Assembly (NCBI GenBank): GCA_002007465.1
Contig: LNAC01001231.1
Coordinates: forward strand, 183,809 to 247,808
DNA length: 64,000 bases
Direction: 5' to 3'
Source: Ailurus styani
Taxonomy: Eukaryota > Chordata > Mammalia > Carnivora > Ailuridae
Every line of letters begins with the position of its first letter. Position 1 is the stretch's first letter. Below, one piece after another: positions 46,265 to 58,504 of the stretch. The position numbers were made by a program, and so were the translations under genes. The notes under the pieces are model-generated. The model was not told the origin of the DNA. It saw nothing but the letters and a program-made list of their open reading frames with translations, and made no database searches.

Positions 46265-46466
46265 TCAAGATGGGATGGGGAAGGAGACAAACCATAAGAG
46301 ACTCCTAATCTCACAAAACAAACTGAGGGTTACTGGGGGGTGGGAGGGTAGGGATAGGGTGGATGGGTTATGGACACTGGGGAGGGTTTGTGCTTTGGTG
46401 AATGCTGTGAAAGATGTAAGCCTGATGATTCACAGACCTGTACCCCTGGGGCAAAGAATTAAAAAA
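46265..46466 (+). mobile_element. Young L1 3'UTR insertion with 14-17-bp TSD
   Basis: About 200 bases nearly identical to the 3'UTR of the L1 at 832-1025 (for example 'gatgggatggggaaggagac', 'gggtagggatagggtggatg', 'gatgattcacagacctgtac'), with a short A tail. TSD aaatgaatgaacaaata lies at 46248-46264 and 46467-46483. The three leading As of the second copy merge with the tail. It inserted into the end of an L2. Confidence 0.96.
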
Positions 46467-46601
46467 AAATGAATGAACAAATAGAATATAATTCAGTTTG
46501 TTCTCTGGGTTATTGCATATCTTCTTCTGTGAGATTTCTTGGTCACCGGGTCACTCTGTGCTAGTAATGCTCCATCTCCCTTTTTTTCAGTTGTACTTTT
46601 A

Positions 46602-46813
46602 CTTTTTTTTTTAAGCTTTCTGTATCTATTTCAGAGAGAGAGAGAAGGTGTGTGCAGGAGCGAGGAGGGGCAGAGGGAGAAAGAAACTTCAGCAGACTCT
46701 GCACTCAGTGTGGAGCCCAATGTGGGTGTCCATCTCAAGACCCTGAGATCATGACCTGAGCTGAAACCCAGGGCCAGATGGTCAACCAACTGCACCCCCC
46801 CAGGGGCCCCTCT
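46602..46813 (-). mobile_element. Can-SINE, older subfamily (antisense)
   Basis: Antisense SINE with a decayed head ('ccaactgcacccccccagggg'). TSD agttgtactttta at 46589-46601 and 46814-46826 is perfect. Confidence 0.92.
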
Positions 46814-47109
46814 AGTTGTACTTTTATCAGTGGTTAAGATCGAGCAACTCATTTTTGTATTGGTCTGGCTTGTCCTCTAAGGCCTCAAGTATCCTGTTAA
46901 ATCAGCTCTTTCGATTTCCTTTCTTGATATTTCCTCTGTCTCCTGCTGTTTGCAAAAACATTTTATTCTTGTATGTTTCCATAGTCAGTCAAAGTAAGTT
47001 TTCCTGAAGTTGCAGGACCAGATCAACATGTTATGCAAACTGAAATCTACTTTGGAGACAGGAACAATAGCAGAAGATTAAAATGTATTCACATAAAAAT
47101 GTAACAAAC

Positions 47110-47335
47110 AGCTCAAGGTTCTGATGTAAGAGCCAAATCATTTGCATTCCTAGCCCAACTCCTCTACCTACTCACTCTATGACTTTGGGAAGTCACTTAT
47201 GATTATTGGGACTCAGTGTTCTATAAAATGGGGGTAATAACTACAACAATATCTACATGATGGGGTTGTCGTCTGGCTTGAATGCATGTGAAATACTGCA
47301 AACAGTGTCAGTCACACAGTGAGCACCAAATCCAT
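47110..47335 (+). repeat. MIR SINE
   Basis: MIR order: 'ctatgactttgggaagtcac', 'gttctataaaatgggggtaat', 'acagtgagcaccaaat'. Fair preservation. Confidence 0.8.
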
Positions 47336-47339
47336 GCCA

Positions 47340-48300
47340 GCTATAGTGAATAACCTCACAGCTGAGCCTGGGCAGGGGAGGGGGGCGTTGACTCAGCATT
47401 CCAGGGTAGCAGAATGTCCCCTTAGGAAGTTACCATCACCCAGCACTGCCTGCTGCCCTTGGGGAGGAGTAGGGCAGTGGGTTTGTAATGAGAATGCCCC
47501 CAGGAGAGGGAGATTGAAACAGAGAGAGGCAAACAAAGCTTTAAGGATCAGATGTACAGGAGCAGAGGGTGAAGTATTTTGGGGGGGATTGTGAGATTTA
47601 TCATAAATTCCCCTAATCTGAGGCAGAAGGAAGGGGGGATTATAAGGAAGCAGTCTAGACAAGGCAAAGGAGTTGACATTCTCTATCCAAAAAGCTTTAC
47701 ACAGCTTGAAGTGCTCCAGATGTTCCCACCTAACATGGAAATAGTTACATTCACAGTTACATCCAAATAAATAGTAAACTCTTGCTGAGGAAACAAACAA
47801 AAGAAGTGGCAATTTGAAAAGAAAGTTATCCTTAGGTGAAAGTGTAATGACAAGGAGTCAAGGGCAAATGAATTACCTGAATGCAAAAGTTAGAAAAACA
47901 AAAGCTACACAGAATTGGTGAGGTCAATTAAAGGTCAAAGGAACAAAGTCAGTCTGAGAACCTTAAGGCATGATGAGAAAGACTAAATATTTGAGAAACT
48001 GAATAAAAGCAGGGGCTTAATTTTCCAGAGTACTGCCGTTTAAGGTTCCTGGAAAATAGGTAAGTATATATTTTTATTTCAATCCATAATTCCTCTGCAC
48101 CTTTCCTTCCACGCCTCTTATCCTCTTTCTTCCTTAAATACCCAAGATCTTCATGCTGTCCTACTTCTCTACAGAGCACCCTGCTGACACTCAGGAAAAT
48201 TCCACAAAGTTCTTTTTCCCTTGTCCTCTCCATCCCTCCCAATGCAGGGCCTTGATCTCCCCTAGAATGTAGGAGGGTAGGGAGAGGTAAGCATATACTT
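47340..48300. other. Unique sequence with GC-rich, AP-1/NF-E2 motif block
   Basis: 47340-47530 is GC-rich without CpG enrichment and holds tgactcagca (47389-47398), an NF-E2/MARE-type site. A 139-codon minus-strand frame (47393-47812) shows no domain and no splice logic, and I do not call it a gene. Confidence 0.35.
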
Positions 48301-48312
48301 CCTGAGCTAGGT

Positions 48313-48531
48313 ATTTTGCTGTTTGGGTTTTTTTGTTTTGTTTTGTTTTTTTAAAGATTTTACTTATTTATTTGACAGAGAGAGAGAGAAAATGTGTGCA
48401 TGTAGCAGAGGGAGAGGGAGAAGCAGATTCTCCACTAAGCAGGGAGCCCGAAGTGGGGCTTGATCCCAGGACCCTGAGATCATGACCAGAGCTGAAGGCA
48501 GACGTTTAGCCAACTGAGGCACCCAGGCACC
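48313..48531 (-). mobile_element. Can-SINE (antisense) with long T/G-rich tail
   Basis: Antisense SINE whose tail complement holds 'ttttgttttgttttg' variation. TSD cctgagctaggt at 48301-48312 and 48532-48543 is perfect. Confidence 0.94.
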
Positions 48532-48544
48532 CCTGAGCTAGGTG

Positions 48545-51005
48545 CTTTTAACCTCACAGTTACAAGTTTCCTGACGTGCCAGGGCTCAGGAATGACCTTG
48601 AACAATGATAATTTCTACAACATGAGAATCAAATTAAAAATGTGATAAGACCAGCAAAACACTGAGGTGATCCTGAGCATTTGGGTATCTAAATGCACTT
48701 CTTTAGGGAGCATGTGTTAGAAATCCATTTTCTCTGAACTTCTGACTTGATCTTCCTCACTTTGTAAGGTATAATCATAATTCAAATGGCAGTTGTACTC
48801 GCAGATGTGGGCATGCAATATTTTTCGGGGAAGATCTAAAAAAAAAATGTCCAAAGCAGTATCTCTCCATTTTTAATTTACTGAATATTTCCTGTATTAC
48901 ATTTCATTTAATGTGTATAGATTGAATTCAGGTTTGCTATCAACATATAAGGCATCACCACCTTACACCCATTGCACAACGTAAAGCCACAAGGGTTCAA
49001 CAGCATAACCCAGAGTGGCCCAGCTCGTAAGCCATGAAACCAGACTTTCCAGGTCTCTGGATTCCTGGCCAGGGCACTCCAGCTTGGGGACACCACCCTC
49101 TTGGTTTCTGAGGACTCAGGATATGGCTGAGTTGCTCTTCCTGTCTGTGTCTTGTTAATCGCTTTTATTCAGCTCAGGGTACCCTCTCATTACCAATGCC
49201 AACTAATTGCCGGGGAGTGGAAGTGGATTAGGAAATCTCTGATCTTCTTTATGCCTCTTCCAAATAAGGATTAAGGGCAAAGTTTCCCTGGCATTCGTTT
49301 GGAGGCATGTCCCGCCCCAGCTCTCAGCATCAGCTCCACTCTGGCCAAGAGTCCTCTTTTCTTTCCAACTCCGGTCACATCATCTACACTCTGTAAACAG
49401 AGGTTTTCCACTAATGAAATGGAACAGTCTCACATAAATATGCATGTGAACTGCCACTGTTCCATAACATCTGGTGTGCACATCTGCCTTAAATCTCTCC
49501 TTTAAAAATTAGAGCACACGATGGCTCCTCTCTCCCTCGAATTCGGACTTAACGACAGATCTGTGAATTATTAAAGAAAATGTATGTAACACGTCCAGTG
49601 GCTAGTGTGACAGAGTTTGAAACATTCTTGGCTTGTATGTGTATGTTTTGCTCATTTCCTCATCAGCGAATAATTTCTATTGTGACTCTTTTAAGATTTT
49701 GACAATTCATCAAGCTAGGAAAGAAGTGTTTGCAGTATGTTCAACAATTTTCGAGTTTCAGGAATAGGGTCAGAAATACTGTGTCTTATCTAGAGAAGAG
49801 GATCTATATCCTACTTGCTCTTTGTGACACACAGACGCTTACCCTGTGACCCAGAGACTTTACCGCTCAACTGTCTGCTCTGCCACAGATCAAAGTCAAG
49901 CTCCAATTTCCTCATTTCGGTACATTATGTTCAGGCTCTCAGGAAGCTCTGCTTAAAGCAGTAGAGAATGCACTCTCATGACCAAAATGATTCTGCCACC
50001 TTAAAAAACACCCCCAGCCTCCCCACCTCCCCACCCTCCGCCAGCCATCACCACAATGATTCTGTAAAACTTGCTCTGTTGGAAGACTGAAGGAAGAACA
50101 CCAAATGAGGCAGGCAGTAGTAAGAGGAAGGTTAAAGGGAGAGAGAGTGGGAGGAAGTGGGAGTCTGGGGCAGCCGAAGTAAAAGCTGTAATGTCTTTGG
50201 ATTTGCTTATCTAGCACTAACCTTACCTGTCACTAGCTTCAAACTGGACCTGCCATTTGTGTAACATAATGACCAGTTTCCAGCCTGCTCCAAACACTGG
50301 TTCTTATGAAGCGGATCTCTCTTTCTCTGCCCTTCAGCATGTGTGCAGGCTTTCTTAATGAGACTTCCAGCCTGGTGGCATGCCTTTCACAGTCTGCACG
50401 CCAATTCTCCTCTCTGGGTCCTACCAGATGCCCCTGAAATAGCCCACTGCCCAGAACCCAGCAGGTTGGGGACTCTGGTGGCTATGACAATTATAAGAGG
50501 CTAATTAGCTCACCAGAGCAGGGGCAACCTTGCCTTTCCTGTTCAGTCACCGTGCAGTGTTTGCTCCAGAAATTTCTCCACAGCAATGTTACAGGCTGTT
50601 TTTTTTTACCCTGAGAGGTGAAAACAAAATAGGAACTAAATTTGGAGTGTTCAAAGCCATCTGGATCAGATGTGGCACAGACAAGATGGCTTGGAAACTT
50701 TTCCAATACTTGTTATGAAAAGAGAGCTGCCAAGGGCCCAGAAAGCAAACTCTGTCCGAGGGGATAGAGGTGATAAAGGTGACACCACACTGTAATTTCT
50801 CTGTCAGAAAGCCCTCACCTAAAAGCACTCAACACTTCCTTTTTCCTTGTTCTGTGTTATTTTGTTGCAAAAGTCACAAGAAACTTCTCTTGTGCCTTTC
50901 TAAGAGGAGTTTAGAAGAAACCACAAACAAGTTTCCATGTGTTTTCCTTTTTTAATAACTACGAATGGGAACACAGTATCTCACTTCTGGGCTCTTGAAA
51001 CCAAC
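48545..51005. other. Unique sequence, no feature proved
   Basis: About 2.4 kb of non-repetitive DNA, with a C-rich stretch at 50009-50044. The open frames are short (up to 92 codons), on both strands, and match nothing I know. Confidence 0.45.
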
Positions 51006-51009
51006 GTGA

Positions 51010-51250
51010 TATTATGGGACAAGCATAAAATTTGAAAGGATAGGCTCTGGGTCCAAGTCCCAGATTGGCTGCTTCTGGATGTGTGCCCCTGGGCAAGTCA
51101 TTTGCTTCACCTGAGCTTTTGTGTGATGGCTCCCCCAGATGGCCTTCATCTGCAAAATGGGCATAATATTACTAATGCCTGCCTTACTAACCCACAAGAG
51201 CAACAAAATAAAGCATGTAAAGGACCCTATATGACTAGCGACACACTGTG
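51010..51250 (+). repeat. MIR SINE
   Basis: 'ctctgggtccaagtcccag', 'cctgggcaagtcatttgct', 'catctgcaaaatgggcataa' and 'aataaagcatgtaaaggac' follow MIR from 5' to 3'. Confidence 0.88.
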
Positions 51251-51254
51251 TAAG

Positions 51255-51755
51255 TTGGTCCCTATTATTTTAAATAGAATTTATTTTTCTGATTATAAAA
51301 ATAAGTCTGCTTATTCTCAAAGTTTTCAGAAAATACAGGAAAATAGAAAAGAGAGTGAAAAGTGCTTCTATTTCCAAAGGGATAACCACTAATATTTTGA
51401 TATTTTTCCTTCAAGACTTTCTTTGTGTACATACTTCATTTTACCAAATGGCCATCACAGTACACTAATTGTTTGTAAAATGCAATTTTTATTTAATGTC
51501 ATGTGAAACAATATGAGTCGTTATTTTTACTATAAAAAAGAAAGTAGCCCAAATGAAAATTGAAGGTAGCACAAATATAGCCAGCATATGGCATTTCTCC
51601 ACTGCGTCAAAGTGAATTATTCATAAGCATTTGTCAGAAATATCCAAGGTTACTGAGCTATTCTGGAAAAACAGTGTACAAATTCTGAGGCAGAGATTGC
51701 TACATGTTCAATAAAACCTATTTCCTTTTCCTCCCGGGCACTTAGCAAACCTATA
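51255..51755. other. Unassigned AT-rich sequence
   Basis: 'gattataaaaataagtctgc' and 'gtgtacatacttcatttta' hint at an old repeat, but I cannot assign one. Confidence 0.35.
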
Positions 51756-51759
51756 TTTG

Positions 51760-52010
51760 CTATGCTCCCTTGCATTTAGATCTGGTCACATGACTGAGTT
51801 CCTGCCAATAGAAATGAGTGGGAGGGCGGTGTGAATGGAAGTGGGTAAGAAGAGGGAGTGTCTTCCCTGTGGAATCTCTTGTGCTCCCATCAGCTGCTTG
51901 GAAGGAGCCGATAAACCTGGGTCCCAGAATGACCTTGAGGTAGACCACCTGCCAAACACACACTGGACTTGACATAAATACAAAATAAACTTCTACTAAA
52001 CTACTGAATG
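51760..52010 (+). repeat. Ancient interspersed repeat, family not assigned
   Basis: 'ggtcacatgactgagttcctgcc', 'gggtcccagaatgaccttgag' and 'aaataaacttctactaaac' follow a common old mammalian repeat, related to the piece at 11430-11880. Confidence 0.6.
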
Positions 52011-52014
52011 TCAG

Positions 52015-52950
52015 AAGTTCATGTAAGAACAGCTGGCTTTACCTCCCCTCACCAGGGAAACTTTTAACATACTTTCATAAGTGTAGATTAAAATTTGAAA
52101 GAGGTCCAGAATTTTCTTTAAATGTAGACAGAGCTGAAACTCATTCAGTGATTTAATTTCAGCACTGAAAGAATCACCCCTTCTCACTTACTTGGTACAA
52201 ATAAATCTCTACCCACTCCCTTACAAAAATTTCTAAATTGCTGCTCCCAGGTTTTCCTTCTTCTACAAAGAATTAAGATTTAACATGCAAATATCCTTGA
52301 GAGAGACACCACATTCATTTCACTAAACGACCTAAACCATACTAAGCCTGTGTTAGAGATTATGCAAAGAGGTGTAAGAGACTCCCTGCCCTCAAAGAAT
52401 GAATTATACTGTAACGGAGGCAACAACACAAACATAGATTTAATTACATGGGGACAGTATCATATATAATTGCTAAAATATAGGTTCCACGGAAATAAGA
52501 TCTTTGTCTTTCTCTGGCACATACGTGCTATGTGGAAAGCACCTGGTAGGGTTTGGGCACAATTTGCTCAGACTATTGAACTAAATTAGTGAAGAACAGC
52601 TAACTATTAAACTGTACTTAACTATGATCGAGAATAGTCAGGGAACACTGAGTGAAAAAAATGGGACCTGGGCCATATTCCCTGAAGTTTTCAGGGCAGG
52701 GGAAATAAAAGAAATGATCGTATCTCTTCAGCCCACTAGGCAAGCAAAGGGCGTCTTGCAGCCAAAGAGGCAGTTATCGGGATATCAGCGGCTGGCTCTG
52801 CTCAGCTCAGCAATGCACTGAGGCCGTGTGGGCAGTGGGTGCGGGAGAGGCGCGGACAGAACAGCAAGCAGTCAGCTTGGACCAAGGCTCTGCTGCGCAG
52901 CAAGTGCGGACAGTATCAGGAAATGGTAGTCCGGGTGCGATGCAGCAAGA
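52015..52950. other. Unique sequence, no feature seen
   Basis: A few CpGs cluster at 52820-52940 but far fewer than in the 21-kb island. No exon recognised. Confidence 0.4.
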
Positions 52951-52954
52951 TTTG

Positions 52955-53405
52955 GGAGAAGTTTTTTCACACTTTTACTGAAGTATAAATTACACACTAT
53001 AAAATGCACCCATTTTAAGTGTACAGTGCGGTCACTGCTAGAATATTTATACAGTTGTGTGAGCATTCCTGTGATACAGTTTTCTAACACTTCCAAAACA
53101 TTACCTCATACTCGTTTGCAGGCATTCCTCAATCCCACCCCAGGCAACCAAATGATCTCTTTTCTGTCTCTGTACTTCTGCCTTTTCTGGATATTTCACA
53201 TAAATAGAATCATATAATACATGTTTTTTGTGACTGGCTTCTTTCACTTAGCGTAATCTTTTTTTTTTTTTTTTTTTTTAGCTTTTTCCAAGTTGTAGCA
53301 CGTGTCAGTGGTTCATTGCTTTGAATCACTGAGTAGTGTTCCACTCTGTGCACATAACACGTCGTCTCTTAGTTCATCAGTTGGTGGTTGGACTGTTTCC
53401 ATGGA
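52955..53405 (-). mobile_element. Old L1 3' end, antisense
   Basis: The complement of an old L1 3' end: 'tttactgaagtataaattac', 'cattttaagtgtacagtgcg', 'gtgactggcttctttcactt', 'gtagcacgtgtcagtggttc'. A run of about 20 T (to 53279) lies inside it. Confidence 0.88.
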
Positions 53406-53563
53406 GGTAAAGATCTGCCCCTTTTACCCTGAAAAAGCACAGTTTTGGTCTCTCATCTCAGTGGACTGTACCCCTCTTGGCAGCAAAGCTGCTGATTTTG
53501 GGGCCTGCCCCATCCTGCCTGGAAGACCTGAAGGTACCTCTGGCACAAAAGTCACATGTTCTT

Positions 53564-53750
53564 GGGCACCTGGGTGGCTCAGTGGGTTCAGCCTCTGCCT
53601 TCGGCTCAGGTCATGATCTCACGGTCCTGGGATCGAGCACCACATTGGGCTCTCTGCTCGGCAGGGAGCCTGTTTCTTCTCTCTCTCTGCCTCTCTGCCT
53701 ACTTGTGATCTCTCTCTCTGTCAAATAAATAAATCAAATCTTTTTTTAAA
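53564..53750 (+). mobile_element. Can-SINE (mustelid type) with 17-bp TSD
   Basis: Sense SINE 'gggcacctgggtggctcag'. TSD at 53547-53563 and 53751-53767 with one mismatch (aaaagtcacatgttctt). Confidence 0.95.
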
Positions 53751-53769
53751 AAAAGTCACATATTCTTAT

Positions 53770-54290
53770 CCAGAGGTCTAGCAGTTTTTCAAAAACAAAT
53801 GCTTCAATTTGCTTTCCTCTAGAGCCAATTTCCAGTGCCCTGAAATGGTGGATTTTGACAATTTTGGTCAGTTGGTTACAAAGAAATCACTGATCTCTTT
53901 TTGCTATTATCATAGATAGCCGGAAGTCCTTTCTCTTTTGAGTTATCTTGGAAATCGGGACACCAAACTTGACTCTGTGAGAATCAATAGGAAAGCATTA
54001 CAGAAAGTTTAGAAATGAAACAACCTATATGATCCCCAGAGATGGCAGCAATGGAGCAGCACGTGGAAGCAGCTGTACAGGAAAGATTTCAACCAGGAAA
54101 CTCTTGTATTAGTCAAATGGAAAGGTTTGTAAGAATCTTAGGTCAATTAAGTGCAATGCAAGTCTATTCCAAAGTTGTTGTTGACAAAATGTTCTATTTC
54201 CCATCCATATTGCAATTTTCATATTATTGAATGTATGCTTTTTGAGGATATAGGACCCTATCTTTTCTGCTTGTCTCTCTGTTTCTGCAC
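53770..54290. other. Unassigned sequence with an orphan open frame
   Basis: 54042-54230 is open on the + strand for 62 codons, starting MAAMEQHVEAAVQERFQPG. The composition looks protein-like, but I do not recognise it, see no acceptor upstream, and find no partner exon. It could be a chance frame or an old exon relic. Confidence 0.25.
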
Positions 54291-54299
54291 ACATCCATA

Positions 54300-54690
54300 G
54301 AGAACACAGCTTGAAATGACTAACAGTTTGGAGACCATTTCCACATACTAGGATGCCCATTCTCATTAAGTCTGTTGAAGCTTCCATGCTTCCTTTGGCC
54401 GTTGGCCGTTGCATATATAATGTTTCCTCTATGTGGTACCTTGTTTGAGTACCCTTTGTCACCTGATTAAATGCTACCCATCCTCCAGTCACAGCTTAAT
54501 ATCATATTCCCCAGGAAGCCTTACGTGACTTCATAAGGGCCCTTCTAGAAAGTTGAAAAGTCACATTATAATTACATATCGGCACACCAATTTCCCTGAT
54601 TAGATTTATATTCTGGGAGGGAAGGACCCATGCTGCCTGGTTTACTGTTACATTCCCAAAACTTGGTGAACCTTTAGAAACAGAATGTGT
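54300..54690 (+). repeat. L2 fragment
   Basis: 'ttccccaggaagccttacgtg', 'ctgggagggaaggacccatg' and 'attcccaaaacttggtgaac' follow the L2 3' region. Decayed. Confidence 0.6.
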
Positions 54691-54714
54691 GTTTTGTTAA
54701 TATCTATAAAACTG

Positions 54715-54900
54715 CTTTGATGGGAAGTTGCACAGGATTCTTGTTAAGGGGACCAAGTCCTTTAGCCTTTGGCGTATTACTGGACCTGTTGGAGCCTCAG
54801 TTTGATTTTGAAAAGTGGGGATAATCTTTGCCCTTATGAAGACTAAATGGAAAGATGCATTGCAAAGCTGGCATAGAACAAATAACATGTAATAAATGTT
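54715..54900 (+). repeat. MIR SINE
   Basis: 'gagcctcagtttgattttg', 'aagtggggataatctttgcc', then 'agactaaatggaaagatgc'. Ordered as MIR. Confidence 0.75.
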
Positions 54901-54904
54901 AACT

Positions 54905-55948
54905 ATTCATCAGGAAGCAAAGACAGTCCTTGCTGGTGGCAGTGGGGAGCCTAGTTGACCCGGCTGCCCCCTCTCTGGACCACACCGTGTGAATGCCAAG
55001 ACTTGGGTTTCTCCTGGACGTTCCAGCCAGTGAATGACTGGGCCATGGGGGACAGTGCAGGGCCACTCCTCCAGACAGAAGACATTGCGTCTTCTCTAAC
55101 ACGCAATGCCGTCATGAGGCCTGTGTTTCAGCCAGGCAGCATTTTTCCTAGTACTGCTCTGTGGTGTGAGTCTCTTTCTCCCCTTCCTCCACGGTGCCTG
55201 CCCCATCTCCTTTCACATGTGTCAGGCCAAGCTTCTCCCTGCCCATTCCTGATTTTTCCCATGATCTTTCCCTGGCATTCCTGCAACAGCGGCCCTGCAC
55301 GCTTGAGGCCAGTCTGCCATCTGCTTTTCAGAGGATTCAAACTAACACAGGGAAGGTGTCAGGGCTGGACTGAGGAAGGAGGGAATGGAAGAGGGGCCCG
55401 GGGTCTGCTTCACTAGCTACCTGGAGGACAGGGAGGAGGCCAGCCTGAGTTGTGTGTGGCCCATTTGCTGCAAAGTTCTTTGTTGGTGACCTGGAAAAAC
55501 ATCCTGGCAGAGGGAATACCCCTCCAAGGCGATGGTCCAGGCACTTGAAATATGTGCAGGAGTAATCACTGTAAGGACAGCAGAATTGGTTGGGAATTGC
55601 TAAGTTGTACTGAGACCCCACAGGACCATAACGAGGAACTGTGGGCCATGAACAAACAATTAAAGGTAAGTGTGAGAGCCAGAGGGCCTTTTCAGTTGCT
55701 TTCAAAGAGCCCCTTAACTCCTGTAGTGAGAGGTCTGACTCAGTCGAGGAGCAGACTCACGTGAGAGAGACACCAAGCTCCAGGGAAGTTTCAATGCTCA
55801 GTCGCGGCAGTCTGTTTTACTAAGTGCAGAGCCCTGGTTGAGAAAACTTTGGATCCAGAAACATGGGATAGGGCCTGTTGATGGATGTTCCAGGGGAATT
55901 TGGTTCTGCAAATCCTAGCCCTCAGAGCTTTTGGATGCCCACCACCAT
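54905..55948. other. Unique sequence, no feature proved
   Basis: Moderately GC-rich and without a CpG cluster. The 153-codon plus frame (54955-55416) and 122-codon minus frame (55337-55705) overlap on opposite strands and resemble no family I know, so I do not call either a gene. Confidence 0.4.
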
Positions 55949-56059
55949 CCCCCCCCCNNNNNNNNNNNNNNNNNNNNNNNNNNNNNNNNNNNNNNNNNNN
56001 NNNNNNNNNNNNNNNNNNNNNNNNNNNNNNNNNNNNNNNNNNNNNNNNNNCCCCCCCCC
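55949..56059. other. Assembly gap inside a poly-C tract
   Basis: 93 N (55958-56050) flanked by nine C on each side. The true sequence is probably a long C-rich (G-rich on the other strand) run. Open frames crossing it are artefacts. Confidence 0.98.
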
Positions 56060-58480
56060 GCACCCACTAGGAGCCAGCACTTCCTCCATTCTGGAAAATG
56101 ATACAGAGCCCTCTCTCCAACAAGGTGCATGATGCCTCCCTCAAGAGCTGCCCCCTCCTCTTCTCCTAGGTACCAGGCTGATAACTAGAGTTGTAACCCA
56201 GCTGGGAATATTTTGAACCTGATAAAGCAGAAAGGATATTATATATTAAGAGACCTGCAAAAATCAATTTGCGTGTAGCAGCAATAGCCAAGGCAGTGTC
56301 ATTGGGTTTTGCACAGCTGAAGAGAGGCACCAAGAACGGCAGTGGAAGTTCTCCTCTGAGGAAAAGGCCGAGAGCAAAAGAGGCTATCCAGGGCTGGGTT
56401 CATTAATGCTCATAGGATGGACAGGGCCTGAGTCAGTGAGGACCATGTGGTGCTGCTTAGCCATCAGAAGAGGGGCAGCTTACATTCCTGGAACAGCTGG
56501 AAAAGTCAGAGGGGCAGTCAGTGCGAAGAGAAGCATGGAGATGGTTAATAGAACATGGAATCCCTAGAGGTGAAACAGGGCTGTCAACAAGGATGTTGCT
56601 CAGTATCTGTAGCCAGAGAAGGGAGAACCAAGAAGCAAGAGGCTGAGGGCAGTTGCTCCAATAAAATGTCATAATCACTTGTTTGGATCCAGAATCCTCT
56701 GATTAGAAGGAAGGAATTTGCAAAACTGCAGCCAGTATATACTCTATTGATTCCCCATTTTCCCCTTTCCAAAAGGGACCTATGAATGTTACTTTGGTGG
56801 TTGTACCACAGAAAGGGAAATACTCAAACATGATGAGGACTGTTGGACTCAGGGTCTAGACTGGTATCAATACTCAGAAATTCAAAGCACCACCAGAAAC
56901 GATTCAAAATACAGGAGGTGATAAACAACCAAATAGGAACAAAATGACTCAGCCCATTGACATTAGCTAAGCTTTTTCACCAACATTAAGCCACCAAGAC
57001 CTATCAAAGTGACTGCTGAGGGTGAGGGCAAATTAGAGTAGACAGCAGATGAGACCAAGGATAAACACTAGTTGAGATCCCCAGACAAACTATATCGACA
57101 GGGGCTGAAGTGTGATCCACTGATCTCCCCACCTCTAAGTTACCCTATTGGAGGAACAGTCCAGGGATAACATGGAGGAGCTGGTCCCTGAGGCTGCACA
57201 GAGATGTCAATCTTCATGGCTCAAGGGGTCACTGTGATGGCTGAGAAAACACACCACCCACATCTCTTCCTTGAGGGAATAGAGTTAATGACTGATGCAG
57301 CCACTCCTCTGGATATACATTGCATTCACACCGAGGATCCTATTACCCAGCAGTTCCCAGACAGTGAGTGAGCATGGTGAGGGTATTAATGCAGACCAGT
57401 TCTTCTGTGATGTGGGACCGTCTGAAGAATGATTGGCCCTCAGCCTTCTCCATTAGCCTGTTGAAACTATCTTAAAACTGCTCAGTAGTCTAAAGTTCTT
57501 CCTAGTTCTTCTTCCTCTCCTTTAACCTGTATCAGTCTGAAGGCTTTCCCTTCACACTCCGGCTTTCTCCCTGTATCCTTCACAGGTATTCCTCCAGTCA
57601 CTTCTGACATGTCTAATTCGATACTGTGTCCACTTTTCTGAGGGGCACAGCCACGAAGTCAGGGACACACAGCCTTGTTTTTTGCTCAAGGGGGTAGTGA
57701 TATACTGCACACAGCCTTCCAGTTCACACACTTGTTTTGTTGTTGTTTCTTTCTGGGCTGGGAAGTTATCCCAATCTTGCAGGAAGTATCACATGCTTTA
57801 TTTTGGTTTGTTTCTTTGTTTTTTTGTTTTGTTTTGTTTTTGTACATTTCATGCTGAGCTCACACCAGCATGTGGAGTTTATACCAGTAAAAAAGAGGCA
57901 TTCATTTAGTCTCCAATGAAATGGACAGGCTTCTAAATATACATAAAGAAAGAAATGCTTCAGAGACTGAATGAAATACAAGAAGATAAAACTAGTCTTG
58001 CGGATAAAGCTATAGAAAAAATAAATCTAGGAAGTGACAGGTGTCTGGAAAGCTGGAGGAGGACAAGAGGAGAAAATGAAGGAGAAATATTCACCGTCCT
58101 CCCTGATTTCCCTCTCTTATTTTCCATAAACTGCTACTGGAATTTCCCTGCTACCATATTTGCCATTGCATCAGATAAAATAAATGGAAGAGTAATGTTT
58201 AGAATCACTACACCTTAGCCCTTTCTCCTTGGCTACAGAATAACTCATTTATTAATCTTCTCATTCATTCAACTAATCATCATACGATAGAGGCCTTCTT
58301 GTATGCTCTTCTGAGTGCTGATTTTGCTCCAAATTCTCATTTAATACAAAATTCTTTGCTAAGTCACCGATCTTGCACAAATCTTTTTTTTTCCTTATCC
58401 GGATTCTAAATTGGTTCAACCTCTGATCTCTGCTCAAAACTCTCCTTTGTTTGATTTCCAAGGTAGGGTGAACCCAGCAG
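56060..58480. other. Unique sequence, no feature seen
   Basis: About 2.4 kb. Only a (TTTTG)n-like stretch (57810-57843) stands out. The overlapping Phe/Cys-rich frames at 57675-57919 arise from it. Confidence 0.4.
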
Positions 58481-58482
58481 AC

Positions 58483-58504
58483 ACTTTTTTTTTTTTTTTT
58501 TTTA
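58483..58504 (+). repeat. Poly-T run
   Basis: About 20 T in a row with no recognisable retroposon attached. Confidence 0.9.

Noticed and set aside
47393..47812. 139-codon minus-strand open frame
   Set aside because: No family resemblance. It overlaps plus-strand frames and lies in ordinary unique DNA next to a MIR.
54955..55416. 153-codon plus-strand open frame
   Set aside because: No recognisable domain, no CpG promoter, no splice logic, and an overlapping long frame lies on the other strand. It is best explained by moderately GC-rich sequence with few stops.
55791..56132. Open frames running through the N block
   Set aside because: They consist largely of unknown residues from the assembly gap.
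57675..57919. Three overlapping Phe/Cys-rich frames
   Set aside because: They arise from a (TTTTG)n stretch. No start context or family match.
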